Source of the DNA: Actinomycetota bacterium
GTDB taxonomy: Bacteria; Actinomycetota; Actinomycetes; Streptosporangiales; Streptosporangiaceae
Direction of reading: 5' to 3'
NCBI GenBank assembly: GCA_003242605.1
Contig: QGUZ01000014.1
Location: forward strand, 1 to 36,071
Length of the DNA stretch: 36,071 bases
The notes under the pieces were generated by a model. That model made no database searches, was not told the origin of the DNA, and saw nothing but the letters and a program-made list of their open reading frames with translations. The position numbers were made by a program, and so were the translations under genes. Shown in pieces: positions 22,818 to 31,414 of the stretch (position 1 is the first letter of the stretch; the number at the start of each line of letters is the position of its first letter).

Positions 22818-24995
22818 TCACGGCTGTTCCGTGGTCGAGATCCCCTCCGGCCCCTTCTCCAGAAGGGTGAGGAACCCGGCCTCGTCGAGCACCGGCACGC
22901 CGAACTTGATCGCCTTGTCCAGCTTGGAGCCCGCGTTCTCCCCGGCGACGAGGTAGGAGGTCTTCTTCGACACCGAGCTCGCCGCCTTGCCGCCGCGGGC
23001 CTGGATCGCCGCGTTCGCGCTGTCCCGGCTGAAGTTCTGCAGGGTGCCGGTCACCACCACGGTGAGGCCGGCGAGCGTCTGCGGCAGCGCCTCGCCCTCG
23101 GCCGGGGCCTCCTCCGCCATGCGCACGCCCGCCCGGCGCCAGCGCTCGACGATCTCCCGGTGCCAGTCCACCGCGTACCACTCGCGGATCGACGCGGCGA
23201 TCGTCGGGCCGACGCCCTCGACCGCGGCGAGCTCCTCCTCGCTCGCCGCGAAGATCCGGTCGAGCGAGCGGAACTCGGCGGCGAGCGCCTGCGCCGCCAC
23301 CGGGCCGACGTGCCGGATCGACAGCGCCACGATCACCCGCCACAGCGGCACCTGCTTGGCCCGTTCGAGCTGCTCCAGCAGGGTGAGCGTGGTCTTCTTC
23401 GGCTCGCCGTTCTGGTTGGCGAAGAACCGCACCACCTTCGGCTCGCCGGTCTTCGGGTCGATCTTCGGCAGGCCGGTGTCCTGGTCGCGGACGAGCGTGC
23501 GGATCGGCAGCAGCCGCTCCAGGGTGAGGTCGAACAGGTCGGCCTCGGTGCGCACCGGCGGCTCCTGCGGCGGCAGCGGCTGGGTGAGCGCGGTCGCCGC
23601 CACGTAGCCGAGCGAGCTGATGTCGAACGCGCCCCGCCCGGCGGCGAAGAAGATGCGCTCGCGGAGCTGGGCCGGGCAGGACCGGGAGTTCGGGCAGCGG
23701 ATGTCCACGTCGCCCTCGCGCTCCCGGCGCAGCTCGGTGCCGCACTCCGGGCAGTGCGTGGGCATGACGAACTCCCGCTCGGAGCCGTCCCGCAGCTCCT
23801 CCACGGGCTTGACGATCTCCGGGATCACGTCCCCGGCCTTGCGCAGCACCACGGTGTCGCCGATGAGCACGCCCTTGCGCCGCACCTCGTCGGCGTTGTG
23901 CAGGGTGGCCCGCTCGACCGTGGACCCGGCCACCTTCACCGGCTTCATCACCCCGTACGGGGTTACGCGCCCGGTGCGGCCCACGCTCACCTCGATGCCG
24001 AGCAGCTTGGTGGTGACCTCCACCGGCGGGTACTTGTAGGCGATCGCCCACCGGGGCGCGCGGGCGGTGGAGCCGAGCTGCCGCTGCTTGCCGAAGTCGT
24101 CCACCTTCACCACGACGCCGTCGATCTCGTACGGCGTGTCGTGGCGGTGCTCCCGGTAGTACGCGATGTACTCGCGCACCTCGTCGAGGGTGTCCACCAC
24201 CCGGTACAGGTCGCTCACCGGCAGGCCCATCGCCTTGAACCGCTCGTAGGTCTCCGACTGGGCCTTCGGCACCTCGGTCCCGTCCCACCGGCCGATGCCG
24301 TGGCAGATCACGTGCAGGTCGCGCTGCGCGGTGATCCGCGGGTCCTTCTGCCGCAGCGACCCGGCCGCCGAGTTGCGCGGGTTCGCGAACGGCTGCTTGC
24401 CCTCGTCGAGCAGCCGCCGGTTGAGCTCCTCGAACGCGGCCACCGGCAGGTACACCTCGCCGCGCACCTCGAGCAGGTCGGGCACGTCGCCGCCGGAGAG
24501 CCGGTACGGCACGTCCGCGATGGTGCGCACGTTGTTGGTGACGTCCTCGCCGACCACGCCGTCGCCGCGGGTCGCCGCGCGCACCAGCCTGCCCTTCTCG
24601 TACAGCAGCGAGATCGCCAGGCCGTCGATCTTCAGCTCGCACAGGTACGGGCCGGGCTCGCGCTCGAGCAGGCGGCGGGCGCGGGCCTCCCAGGCGGCGA
24701 GCTCCTCGTCGCTGAACGCGTTGTCGAGGCTCTCCATGCGCTGGACGTGCCGCACCTTGGCGAACTCGGTGGCGACCGGCGCGCCCACCCGCTGGGTCGG
24801 CGAGTCGGGGGTGCGCAGCTCCGGATGCGCCTCCTCCAGCTCCTTGAGCTCGCGCATCCACGCGTCGTACTCGGCGTCGCTCACCGTGGGCGCGTCGAGC
24901 ACGTAGTAGCGCCAGTTCGCCTCGTTCACCAGCTCGGTGAGCTCGGCGTGCCGCTCCCGCGCCGCCGCCGGCACCCCGTCCTGCTCGACGCTCAT
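22818..24995 (-). CDS. ligA: NAD-dependent DNA ligase
   Basis: This encodes 725 residues from the ATG at 24995, with GGGGAG upstream. It seals nicks during replication and repair using NAD. The adenylated lysine lies in CELKIDGLAISLLYEKG (near residue 120). Nucleotidyltransferase motifs continue in AATRGDGVVGEDVT and EIDGVVVKVDD. The OB domain includes GRTGRVTPYGVMKPV. A four-cysteine zinc finger spans ~412-440 (THCPECG, then RCPNSRSCPAQ). Helix-hairpin-helix repeats follow (IRHVGPVAAQALA, VEGVGPTIAASI). The BRCT domain is C-terminal (~640-715, VVTGTLQNFSRDSANAAIQARGG). A charged insertion before the HhH region (VRDQDTGLPKIDPKTGEPK) is common in actinobacterial LigA and is not a defect. Confidence 0.97.
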   Translation of the reverse strand: MSVEQDGVPAAARERHAELTELVNEANWRYYVLDAPTVSDAEYDAWMRELKELEEAHPELRTPDSPTQRVGAPVATEFAKVRHVQRMESLDNAFSDEELAAWEARARRLLEREPGPYLCELKIDGLAISLLYEKGRLVRAATRGDGVVGEDVTNNVRTIADVPYRLSGGDVPDLLEVRGEVYLPVAAFEELNRRLLDEGKQPFANPRNSAAGSLRQKDPRITAQRDLHVICHGIGRWDGTEVPKAQSETYERFKAMGLPVSDLYRVVDTLDEVREYIAYYREHRHDTPYEIDGVVVKVDDFGKQRQLGSTARAPRWAIAYKYPPVEVTTKLLGIEVSVGRTGRVTPYGVMKPVKVAGSTVERATLHNADEVRRKGVLIGDTVVLRKAGDVIPEIVKPVEELRDGSEREFVMPTHCPECGTELRREREGDVDIRCPNSRSCPAQLRERIFFAAGRGAFDISSLGYVAATALTQPLPPQEPPVRTEADLFDLTLERLLPIRTLVRDQDTGLPKIDPKTGEPKVVRFFANQNGEPKKTTLTLLEQLERAKQVPLWRVIVALSIRHVGPVAAQALAAEFRSLDRIFAASEEELAAVEGVGPTIAASIREWYAVDWHREIVERWRRAGVRMAEEAPAEGEALPQTLAGLTVVVTGTLQNFSRDSANAAIQARGGKAASSVSKKTSYLVAGENAGSKLDKAIKFGVPVLDEAGFLTLLEKGPEGISTTEQP

Positions 24996-25162
24996 CGCCC
25001 GTCTCCCCTCGTGGAACGGCCGCCCCGTCGGGCGAGCACCCGTCGACCAACCGCACAGACAACGTTACTGCCGTGGCCGACAATTCACGGGTGAGCACGC
25101 GCGACGCCGCACCGGCCGGGCCAGGCGCGGCCCCGCGGCGCACGCCGAGGGCCGCGCGCGGG

Positions 25163-26194
25163 TCACTCCTCGCCCGGGTCGTCGCGGAGGACCTTGGCGG
25201 CCTCGCGGCACTTGGCGAGCGCGGCCTTGGCGTACGGCGGGGTGGCGCCGGCGAGCCCGCAGGTGGGGGTGAGCACCACCTGGTCGGCGAGGGTGGACGG
25301 CGGAAAACCGAGGCGGCGCCACAGCTCGAGCGCGGGCTTGGCCACCACCCCGATGTCCGGCAGGCGGGTGTCGGTGCCGGGGACCACGCCGAGGAAGAAC
25401 GCGGTGCCGGCCTCGATCGCCTCGCCGATCGGGTCCTCGTCCTGCGGCCGCAGCAGCGCCGCGTCGAGCGAGACGCCCTTGGCGCCCGCGTCGCGGATCA
25501 GGCCGATCGGCACCTCGGGCGCGCAGCAGTGCACGATCGGGAAGACGTCGTCCGCCGCCGCGCCGCGCAGCACGGTCCGCAGGTGGTCGGCGACGATCGG
25601 GGCCTCGACCGCGGGCAGCCGGCCGAAGCCGGAGGCGGTGGGCACGGTGCCCGCGAGCACGCCGGGCAGGCCGGGCTCGTCGAGCTGGAGCACGATCGCG
25701 GTGAGGCCGGGCACGCGCCGCCGTACCCGGGCGAGGTGGGCCGCGACGCCCTCGGCGAGGGACGCGGCCAGGTCGCGCACCGCGCCCGGGTCCTTGAGCA
25801 TCTTGTCCCCGTACCGCAGCTCGATCCCGGCGGCGAGCGTCCAGGGGCCGCAGACCTGCACCTTGAGCGGCCCGGTGTAGCCGTGGGCGATCTCCTCCAG
25901 GCCGTCGAGGTCCCGGGACAGGTGGTCGTGCGCCCGGCCCAGGTCCCGGCCGGGCGCCTGGGTGACCCGCCAGCCGGACGGCCGGACCTCCACCGGGATG
26001 TCCACGAGCAGCGAGGCGGTCCGGCCGATCATGTCGGCGCCCACCCCGCGGGCGGGCAGCTCCGGCAGGTACGGCAGGCCGGGCAGCTCGCCGAAGACGA
26101 CGCGCAGCGCCTCGAGGTGGTCCTCCCCCGGGTGGGAGCCCACGCCGGTCGCGCTCGCCGTACTCCACGGGAAACGATCGCCGTTGTCGCTCAC
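25163..26194 (-). CDS. MetE C-terminal domain-like methyltransferase
   Basis: This encodes 343 residues from the ATG at 26194. It corresponds to the zinc- and homocysteine-binding catalytic half of cobalamin-independent methionine synthase, without the N-terminal half. Visible matches are the LQLDEPGLPG segment, HCC (zinc ligands His and Cys) in PIVHCCAPEVPIG, and the last zinc Cys in LTPTCGLAGATP. At the position where E. coli MetE has the zinc-ligand Glu, this protein reads SLDAAL, that is Asp. The protein probably transfers a methyl group to or from a thiol, but the donor is unknown. Annotation as methionine synthase is common for such actinobacterial proteins next to ligA and mnmA and should be treated with care. 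It is divergent from the MBL-fold gene. Confidence 0.8.
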   Translation of the reverse strand: MSDNGDRFPWSTASATGVGSHPGEDHLEALRVVFGELPGLPYLPELPARGVGADMIGRTASLLVDIPVEVRPSGWRVTQAPGRDLGRAHDHLSRDLDGLEEIAHGYTGPLKVQVCGPWTLAAGIELRYGDKMLKDPGAVRDLAASLAEGVAAHLARVRRRVPGLTAIVLQLDEPGLPGVLAGTVPTASGFGRLPAVEAPIVADHLRTVLRGAAADDVFPIVHCCAPEVPIGLIRDAGAKGVSLDAALLRPQDEDPIGEAIEAGTAFFLGVVPGTDTRLPDIGVVAKPALELWRRLGFPPSTLADQVVLTPTCGLAGATPPYAKAALAKCREAAKVLRDDPGEE

Positions 26195-26285
26195 GGTGCC
26201 AGCTTAGAGAGCGCCGCGCCCCGGTCCGGACGGCGGCGATCCGCGGCCGCGGGGTGCCCGGCGCGATGCGGTAAGCATGGGTGCC

Positions 26286-26930
26286 ATGAAGCTCACCAAG
26301 TACGGCCATGCGTGCGTGCGCCTGGAGAAGGACGGCCGCACGCTCGTGATCGACCCCGGGAAGTTCTCCGGCGCGGGCGTGCTCGACGGCGCCGACACCG
26401 TGCTCATCACCCACGAGCACTTCGACCACCTCGACGAGGGGGCGCTGCGGGAGGCCGCGGCGAAGAACGTCGCCCTGGAGATCTACGGCCCCGAGGCGGT
26501 GATCTCCAAGCTCGGCGACATCGCGGTGCTCACCCGGGCGGTGCGCGACGGCGACCGGTTCGGCACCAACGGCTTCGGCATCGCGGTCGCGGGCGAGTGG
26601 CACGCGGTCAACCACCCGGACCAGCCGGTGGTGCAGAACGTCGGCTTCCTCGTCGACGAGCAGGTCTTCTACCCCGGCGACGCGCTCACCGTGCCGGCCT
26701 TCGAGGTGCCCACCCTGCTGCTGCCGACCAACGCGCCGTGGGTGAAGCTGCGCGAGTGGGTCGAGTACCTGCGGCAGGTACGGCCCGGCCGCGCCTACTC
26801 CACCCACGACGGCCTGCTCAACGAGGTGGGCCTGAGGCTGGTCGACAACTGGCTGGGCATGGAGGCCGACCGGCACAAGGCCGAGATCCGGCGGCTTGCG
26901 CCCGGCGAGAGCGTGACGCTGGACGGCTGA
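26286..26930 (+). CDS. MBL-fold metal-dependent hydrolase
   Basis: This encodes 214 residues from the ATG at 26286. An ATG at 26277 adds three residues, but the start MKLTKYGHACVRLE matches family members best. The metallo-beta-lactamase motif is visible as ITHEHFDHLDEG near residue 40, with further ligands in EWHAVNH, FYPGDAL and STHDGLL. It resembles the UlaG-like small MBL hydrolases. Two divalent metals and a phosphodiester or lactone-type substrate are expected from the fold; nothing defines the substrate here. No Shine-Dalgarno sequence precedes it, and a TAAGCA eight bases before the ATG suggests a leaderless mRNA. It diverges from the MetE-like gene and converges on mnmA. Confidence 0.85.
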   Translation: MKLTKYGHACVRLEKDGRTLVIDPGKFSGAGVLDGADTVLITHEHFDHLDEGALREAAAKNVALEIYGPEAVISKLGDIAVLTRAVRDGDRFGTNGFGIAVAGEWHAVNHPDQPVVQNVGFLVDEQVFYPGDALTVPAFEVPTLLLPTNAPWVKLREWVEYLRQVRPGRAYSTHDGLLNEVGLRLVDNWLGMEADRHKAEIRRLAPGESVTLDG

Positions 26931-27011
26931 GCCCGCCCGAGGTACGGCCGGGGCCCGCCTGGCGGGCGGCGGTGGCGCCCCGGCGCGCGGGCGGGCGGAT
27001 CGCCGGAACCG

Positions 27012-28085
27012 TCAGGAGGCGGACCGGATCGTGCCCGAGCCGAGCACCACGTCGCCGTCGTAGAGCACGGCCGCCTGGCCGGGGGCGACCCCGGTGGCCG
27101 GGCGGTCGAGGTCGATGCGCAGCAGCCCGTCGGTGACCCGGGCGCGGCAGCCGTACACCTCGCCGTGCGCGCGCAGCTGCACCGAGCAGGTGATCGGGCC
27201 GCGCGGCTCGTCGATGGGTCCGTTCCAGATCGGGCGCTCGGCGATGATCGAGGTGACCTCGAGCGCGGACCGCGGGCCCACGGTGACGGTGTTCGTGGCC
27301 GGCTCGATCGACAGCACGTATCGGGGCCGGCCGTCCGGGGCCGGGCGGCCGAGGCGCAGGCCCTTGCGCTGGCCGACGGTGAACCCGTACGCGCCGTCGT
27401 GCTCGCCGACCACCTCGCCGGTGAGCGCGTCCACGATCGGCCCGCGCCGGGTGCCGAGCCGCTCGGCGAGGAAGGCCCGGGTGTCGCCGTCGGCGATGAA
27501 GCAGATGTCGTGGCTGTCCGGCTTGTCGGCCACGGTGAGGCCGCGCCGGGCCGCCTCGGCGCGCACCTGCTCCTTGGTGGAGTCGCCGAGCGGGAACATC
27601 GCGTGGGCGAGCTGCTCGCGGGTGAGCACGCCAAGCACGTACGACTGGTCCTTGGCCGGGTCCACGCTGCGGCGCAGCACGCCGTTCTCCAGCCGGGCGT
27701 GGTGGCCGGTGACGACCGCGTCGAAGCCGAGCGCGAGCGCCCGGTCGAGCACCGCGGCGAACTTGATCTTCTCGTTGCAGCGCAGGCAGGGGTTCGGGGT
27801 ACGGCCGGCCGCGTACTCGCTGACGAAGTCCTCCACCACGTCGTGGTGGAAGCGCTCGGCCATGTCCCACACGTAGAACGGGATGCCGATCACGTCGGCG
27901 GCGCGGCGCGCGTCGCGCACGTCCTCGAGCGTGCAGCAGCCGCGGGCGCCGGTGCGGTACGAGCGCGGGTTGGCGGACAGCGCCAGGTGCACGCCGGTCA
28001 CGTCATGGCCGGCCTCGGCCATGCGCGCGGCGGCCACCGCCGAGTCGACGCCGCCCGACATGGCGGCCAGTACACGAAGCCCCAT
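27012..28085 (-). CDS. mnmA: tRNA-specific 2-thiouridylase
   Basis: This encodes 357 residues from the ATG at 28085. It installs 2-thiouridine at wobble position 34 of Lys, Glu and Gln tRNAs, using ATP and sulfur relayed from a cysteine desulfurase. The PP-loop is AAMSGGVDSAVAAARM at the N-terminus. The two catalytic cysteines are visible near residue 100 (PNPCLRCNEKIKF) and near 196 (SHDICFIADGD). The central TTGHHAR-like segment and C-terminal beta-barrel (YVLSIEPATNTVTVGP) complete the fold. A desulfurase gene lies 1.1 kb upstream on the same strand, separated by one opposite-strand gene. The -10-like TAGTCT is eight bases before ATG, so the mRNA may be leaderless. Confidence 0.96.
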   Translation of the reverse strand: MGLRVLAAMSGGVDSAVAAARMAEAGHDVTGVHLALSANPRSYRTGARGCCTLEDVRDARRAADVIGIPFYVWDMAERFHHDVVEDFVSEYAAGRTPNPCLRCNEKIKFAAVLDRALALGFDAVVTGHHARLENGVLRRSVDPAKDQSYVLGVLTREQLAHAMFPLGDSTKEQVRAEAARRGLTVADKPDSHDICFIADGDTRAFLAERLGTRRGPIVDALTGEVVGEHDGAYGFTVGQRKGLRLGRPAPDGRPRYVLSIEPATNTVTVGPRSALEVTSIIAERPIWNGPIDEPRGPITCSVQLRAHGEVYGCRARVTDGLLRIDLDRPATGVAPGQAAVLYDGDVVLGSGTIRSAS

Positions 28086-28093
28086 ATCCGTCG

Positions 28094-28099
28094 AGACTA
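28094..28099 (-). promoter_or_regulatory. Likely -10 element of mnmA
   Basis: On the minus strand TAGTCT (TAnnnT) ends eight bases before the mnmA ATG and no Shine-Dalgarno sequence intervenes, the geometry of a leaderless promoter. A -35 element is not evident. Confidence 0.4.
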
Positions 28100-28192
28100 C
28101 CTGTGCCCGCGGGGTCGCCGGGCGGGCCGCCGCCCCGGTACGGCGGGCCCCTGGGTGGCGGGCGGCGCGGGCACCTGCGAGGATCGGTGCCC

Positions 28193-29197
28193 ATGCGAGA
28201 CGAACGGATCGCGGCGTTCTGGTCGTGGTGGGCGGAGAACCGGCCGCGGCTCGACGCGATGCTCGATGCGGGGGACGAGACCGGGCTCGCCGAGGCGATC
28301 ACCCCGGCCGTGGCGGCGATCGACGAGCGGCTGGTCTGGGAGATCGAGCCGGGGAGGACGGCCGCCCAGGCGCTCGTGGTGACCGCGGCGGGCGCGCCGG
28401 ACGTGCGGCCGCTCGCCCACCGGTGGGTACGGCAGGCGCCCCCGGCCGACGAGCGGTGGGAGTTCCACCCGTCCCGGCAGCCGCACCCGAACGCGATGGA
28501 GCTGAAGGTGCAGGTGGCCGGGCGCGAGTTCGCGTTCGACCAGATCGTGCTCGGCATGCGCATCCCGCCCGGCAAGCCCCGCCTCGACCTGGTGGTCTAC
28601 CACCCGATCTACCCGGACCTCGACGACGAGGCCCGCACCGAGAGCGCGCTGCTCGCGCTCGACTGGATCCTCGGCGAGGACGAGGTGGCCCGGTGGATCG
28701 GCGACATCACCGCGGCCTCGTTCGAGCCGCTCGACCCGGTGCCGGTGGTGCACCTGCCCGCGGTGGTCGCCGGCCTGGCGCAGGAGCACGACGAGCCGCG
28801 CTGGGTGGCGCTGGAGGGCCGCACCCCGGCCGGGGGCAAGGTGACCGCGACCGCGCGGTTCCCGCTGCGGCCGGTGGACTTCCCGCTGTTCGACCAGCAC
28901 ATCACGGTCGCCCTGCCGTATAAGGAGGCGGACGCGGACGGGCTGCCGGCCGGCTCGTCGGCCGAGGCGCTCGACCTGTTCGAGCTCGAGCTCGCCACCA
29001 CGCTCCCGGACGACCAGGCGCTGCCCGCGGTGCAGATCAACGCCGACCGGGTGCGGGTGATCCACATCTACGCCGACCCGGACGCGGGCGTCGAGGGCCG
29101 GGTGCGCGAGCTGGTCAAGGGGTGGCGGCAGGGCCGCGCCCAGGTCGAGGTGGAGTCCGACCCGGGCTGGCTGTCGATCTCCCAGTTCCTCAGCTGA
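28193..29197 (+). CDS. Conserved-looking protein of unknown function
   Basis: This encodes 334 residues from the ATG at 28193, with GAGGATCGG upstream. In-frame sequence before that is low-complexity Gly/Arg/Pro and not credible coding. I do not recognise the function. The protein is acidic, soluble, and without signal peptide or membrane helix. The N-terminal ~110 residues (FWSWWAENRPRLDAMLDAG, then LVVTAAGAPDVRPLAHRWV and a WEFHPSRQ motif) recall a family of small uncharacterised bacterial proteins with an FW-W start. Residues ~220-300 look like a second alpha/beta domain with RFPLRPVDFPLFDQHITVALPYK. Its 3' end overlaps the cysteine desulfurase 3' end by eight bases on the opposite strand. 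Codon usage is like that of its neighbours. Confidence 0.8.
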   Translation: MRDERIAAFWSWWAENRPRLDAMLDAGDETGLAEAITPAVAAIDERLVWEIEPGRTAAQALVVTAAGAPDVRPLAHRWVRQAPPADERWEFHPSRQPHPNAMELKVQVAGREFAFDQIVLGMRIPPGKPRLDLVVYHPIYPDLDDEARTESALLALDWILGEDEVARWIGDITAASFEPLDPVPVVHLPAVVAGLAQEHDEPRWVALEGRTPAGGKVTATARFPLRPVDFPLFDQHITVALPYKEADADGLPAGSSAEALDLFELELATTLPDDQALPAVQINADRVRVIHIYADPDAGVEGRVRELVKGWRQGRAQVEVESDPGWLSISQFLS

Positions 29198-30347
29198 TCC
29201 CGGCGCGCCGGGCGCGGTCCACCACGGGGCCGATCACCTCGGCGAGCCGGTCCACGTCGGCCTTGGTCGAGGTGTGGCCGAGGGAGAACCGCAGCGAGCC
29301 GCGGGCGCGCAGCGCGTCGGCGCCCATGGCGAGCAGCACGTGGGACGGCTGCGCCACCCCGGCGGTGCAGGCCGAGCCGGTGGAGCACTCCACGCCCTTG
29401 GCGTCGAGCAGCATGAGCAGCGCGTCGCCCTCGCAGCCGGGGAAGGAGAAGTGCGCGTTGCCGGGCAGCCGGTGCACCGGGTCGCCGTTGAGGATCACGT
29501 CCGGTACGGCCTGCCGTACCCGGGCGATGAGGTCGTCGCGGAGCTCGGTGAGCCGGGCGGCGAGCTCCTCGCGGTGGGTGACGGCGTGCTCGACGGCCAC
29601 GGCGAAGGCGGCGATCGCGGGGGCGTCGAGGGTGCCGGAGCGCACCTCGCGCTCCTGGCCCCCGCCGTGCAGCACCGGGACCGGGTCGACGCCGCGGGCG
29701 AGCAGCAGCGCGCCCACCCCGATCGGGCCGCCGATCTTGTGCCCGGTGAGGGTGAGCGCGTCCACGCCGCTGTCGGCGAACGACACCGGAAGCTGACCCA
29801 CGGCCTGGACCGCGTCGGTGTGGAACGGGATGCCGTACTCGTGGGCGATCGCGGCGAGCTCGGCCACCGGCTGCACCGTGCCGACCTCGTTGTTCGCCCA
29901 CATCACGCTGACCAGGGCGACGTCGTCCGGGCCGCGCTCGATCGCCTCGCGCAGCGTCTCCGGGTGCACCCGGCCGTGCTCGTCGACCGGGAGCTCCTCC
30001 ACCACCGCGCCCTGGCGCTCGCCGAGCCAGCGGGCGGGGTCGAGCACGGCGTGGTGCTCGACCGAGCTGACCAGGACGCGCCGCGCCCCGGCGGCGGAGC
30101 GGGCCCAGTACAGGCCCTTGATCGCGAGGTTGTCGGCCTCGGTGCCGCCCGAGGTGAACACCACCTCGCTGGGCCGGGCGCCGAGCGCGCTCGCGATGGT
30201 CTCCCGGGCCTCCTCCACGACCCGCCGCATCCGGCGGCCCGAGGCGTGCAGCGACGAGGCGTTGCCGACCGTGCCGAGGTGGGCGGTCATCGCCTCGATC
30301 GCCTCGGGCAGCATGGGCGTGGTGGCCGCGTGATCCAGATAAGCCAT
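29190..30347 (-). CDS. Cysteine desulfurase (IscS/NifS family)
   Basis: This encodes 385 residues from the ATG at 30347, with GAAAGGTG upstream. It is a PLP enzyme that removes sulfur from cysteine to form an enzyme persulfide. The N-terminus is the typical YLDHAATTP. The PLP lysine lies near residue 202 in LTGHKIGGPIG. The persulfide-carrying cysteine lies near residue 324 in ECSTGSACTAGVAQPSHVL. The PLP aromatic and phosphate contacts (TSGGTEADN, SSVEHHAVLDPA, HTDAVQAVG) are present. It is a class I (IscS/NifS-type) enzyme and not SufS. No IscU or Suf genes are near, while mnmA is, so tRNA thiolation is the most likely use. It lies downstream of etfA after a 101-base gap. Confidence 0.94.
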   Translation of the reverse strand: MAYLDHAATTPMLPEAIEAMTAHLGTVGNASSLHASGRRMRRVVEEARETIASALGARPSEVVFTSGGTEADNLAIKGLYWARSAAGARRVLVSSVEHHAVLDPARWLGERQGAVVEELPVDEHGRVHPETLREAIERGPDDVALVSVMWANNEVGTVQPVAELAAIAHEYGIPFHTDAVQAVGQLPVSFADSGVDALTLTGHKIGGPIGVGALLLARGVDPVPVLHGGGQEREVRSGTLDAPAIAAFAVAVEHAVTHREELAARLTELRDDLIARVRQAVPDVILNGDPVHRLPGNAHFSFPGCEGDALLMLLDAKGVECSTGSACTAGVAQPSHVLLAMGADALRARGSLRFSLGHTSTKADVDRLAEVIGPVVDRARRAGIS

Positions 30348-30366
30348 GGCACCTTTCAGGGTAACC

Positions 30367-30406
30367 GGGGCGGCCGCGCCGGCCCGGGAGCGGGTGTGGC
30401 CGCCCC
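30367..30406 (-). terminator. Possible terminator after etfA
   Basis: GGGGCGGCC (30367-30375) is perfectly complementary to GGCCGCCCC (30398-30406) with a 22-base GC-rich loop that can fold further. It lies between the etfA stop and the desulfurase start. Without a U-tract it may only partly terminate, so read-through into the desulfurase gene is possible. Confidence 0.35.
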
Positions 30407-30448
30407 CGGGACGGCGTACGGCTCACGCGGCGCGCGCCCGCGCGCGGG

Positions 30449-31402
30449 CTACTTGCGCTTCTCGATCTCGTCGATGAGCTGCGGCACGACCTTGAACAGG
30501 TCGCCCACCACGCCGAAGTCGGCGATCTCGAAGATCGGGGCCTCCGGGTCCTTGTTGATCGCCATGATCGTCTTGGCGGTCTGCATGCCCGCCCGGTGCT
30601 GGATCGCGCCGGAGATGCCCACCGCGATGTAGAGCTGCGGCGAGACGGTCTTGCCGGTCTGGCCGATCTGGAACTGGTGCGGGTACCACTGGGCGTCGGT
30701 GGCGGCCCGGGAGGCGCCGACGGCCGCGCCGAGCGAGTCGGCGAGCCGCTCGATGAGCGCGAAGTTCTCCGCGGAGCCGACGCCGCGGCCACCGGCGACC
30801 ACGATCGCGGCCTCGGTGAGCTCGGGCCGGGCGCCCTTCTCCTGCTTCACCCGCTCGACGATCTTCGCGCCGCGGGCGGCGTCGGACAGCTCGACGGTCA
30901 CCCGCTCCTCGGCGCCCGCGGCCGGGGCCGGCTCGGGCGCGGTGGAGTTCGGCCGCACCGCGATGATCGGGGTGCCCTTGGTGACCCGGGACTTGACGTT
31001 CACGCCACCACCGAAGATCGACTGCTCGGCGATGAAGCCCTCGCCGACGCCGACCGCGTCGGTGATCACGCCGGAGTCGGTCTTGATCGCGAGGCGGCCG
31101 GCCACCTCCTTGCCCTCGGGGGTGGAGGCGACCAGCACCGCGCCCGGGGCGGCCGTGCCGACGAGCTTGGCGAGCAGCTCGGCCTTGGGGGCGACCACGT
31201 AGCCGGTGATCTCCTCGGCGTCGGCGACGTAGATCTTCTCCGCGCCGTACTCGGCGAGCCGCGCCTTCGCCTCCGGGGTGTAGCCCGGCCCGGCCCACAC
31301 CGCCGCGGGCGTGCCGAGGGAACGGGCGAGGGTGAGCAGCTCGAGGGTGACCTTCTTCACCTCACCGTCGACATGCTCGACGAGTACGAGAATTTCCGAC
31401 AT
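30449..31402 (-). CDS. etfA: Electron transfer flavoprotein alpha subunit
   Basis: This encodes 317 residues from the ATG at 31402, 12 bases after etfB. The N-terminal ETF domain is at ~1-185 (EILVLVEHVDGEVKKVTLELL). The C-terminal FAD-binding domain (~195-317) has the subunit's hallmark sequence: VVAGGRGVGSAENF, GASRAATDAQWYPHQFQIGQTGKTV, LYIAVGISGAIQHRAGM and IFEIADFGVVGDLF. With EtfB it carries electrons from acyl-CoA and other dehydrogenases to the membrane quinone pool. No acyl-CoA dehydrogenase or ETF-quinone oxidoreductase is in the window, so it probably serves several partners made elsewhere. Confidence 0.97.
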   Translation of the reverse strand: MSEILVLVEHVDGEVKKVTLELLTLARSLGTPAAVWAGPGYTPEAKARLAEYGAEKIYVADAEEITGYVVAPKAELLAKLVGTAAPGAVLVASTPEGKEVAGRLAIKTDSGVITDAVGVGEGFIAEQSIFGGGVNVKSRVTKGTPIIAVRPNSTAPEPAPAAGAEERVTVELSDAARGAKIVERVKQEKGARPELTEAAIVVAGGRGVGSAENFALIERLADSLGAAVGASRAATDAQWYPHQFQIGQTGKTVSPQLYIAVGISGAIQHRAGMQTAKTIMAINKDPEAPIFEIADFGVVGDLFKVVPQLIDEIEKRK

Positions 31403-31414
31403 CAGCCCGCCCTC

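Noticed and set aside
23400..23560. Charged insertion in LigA thought to be an oddity
   Set aside because: Comparable insertions before the helix-hairpin-helix region are usual in actinobacterial LigA proteins.
26953..26967. GCCCGCC-T-GGCGGGC palindrome between the MBL-fold gene and mnmA as a terminator
   Set aside because: The loop is too tight to form the full stem and there is no U-tract. It may be chance in GC-rich sequence.
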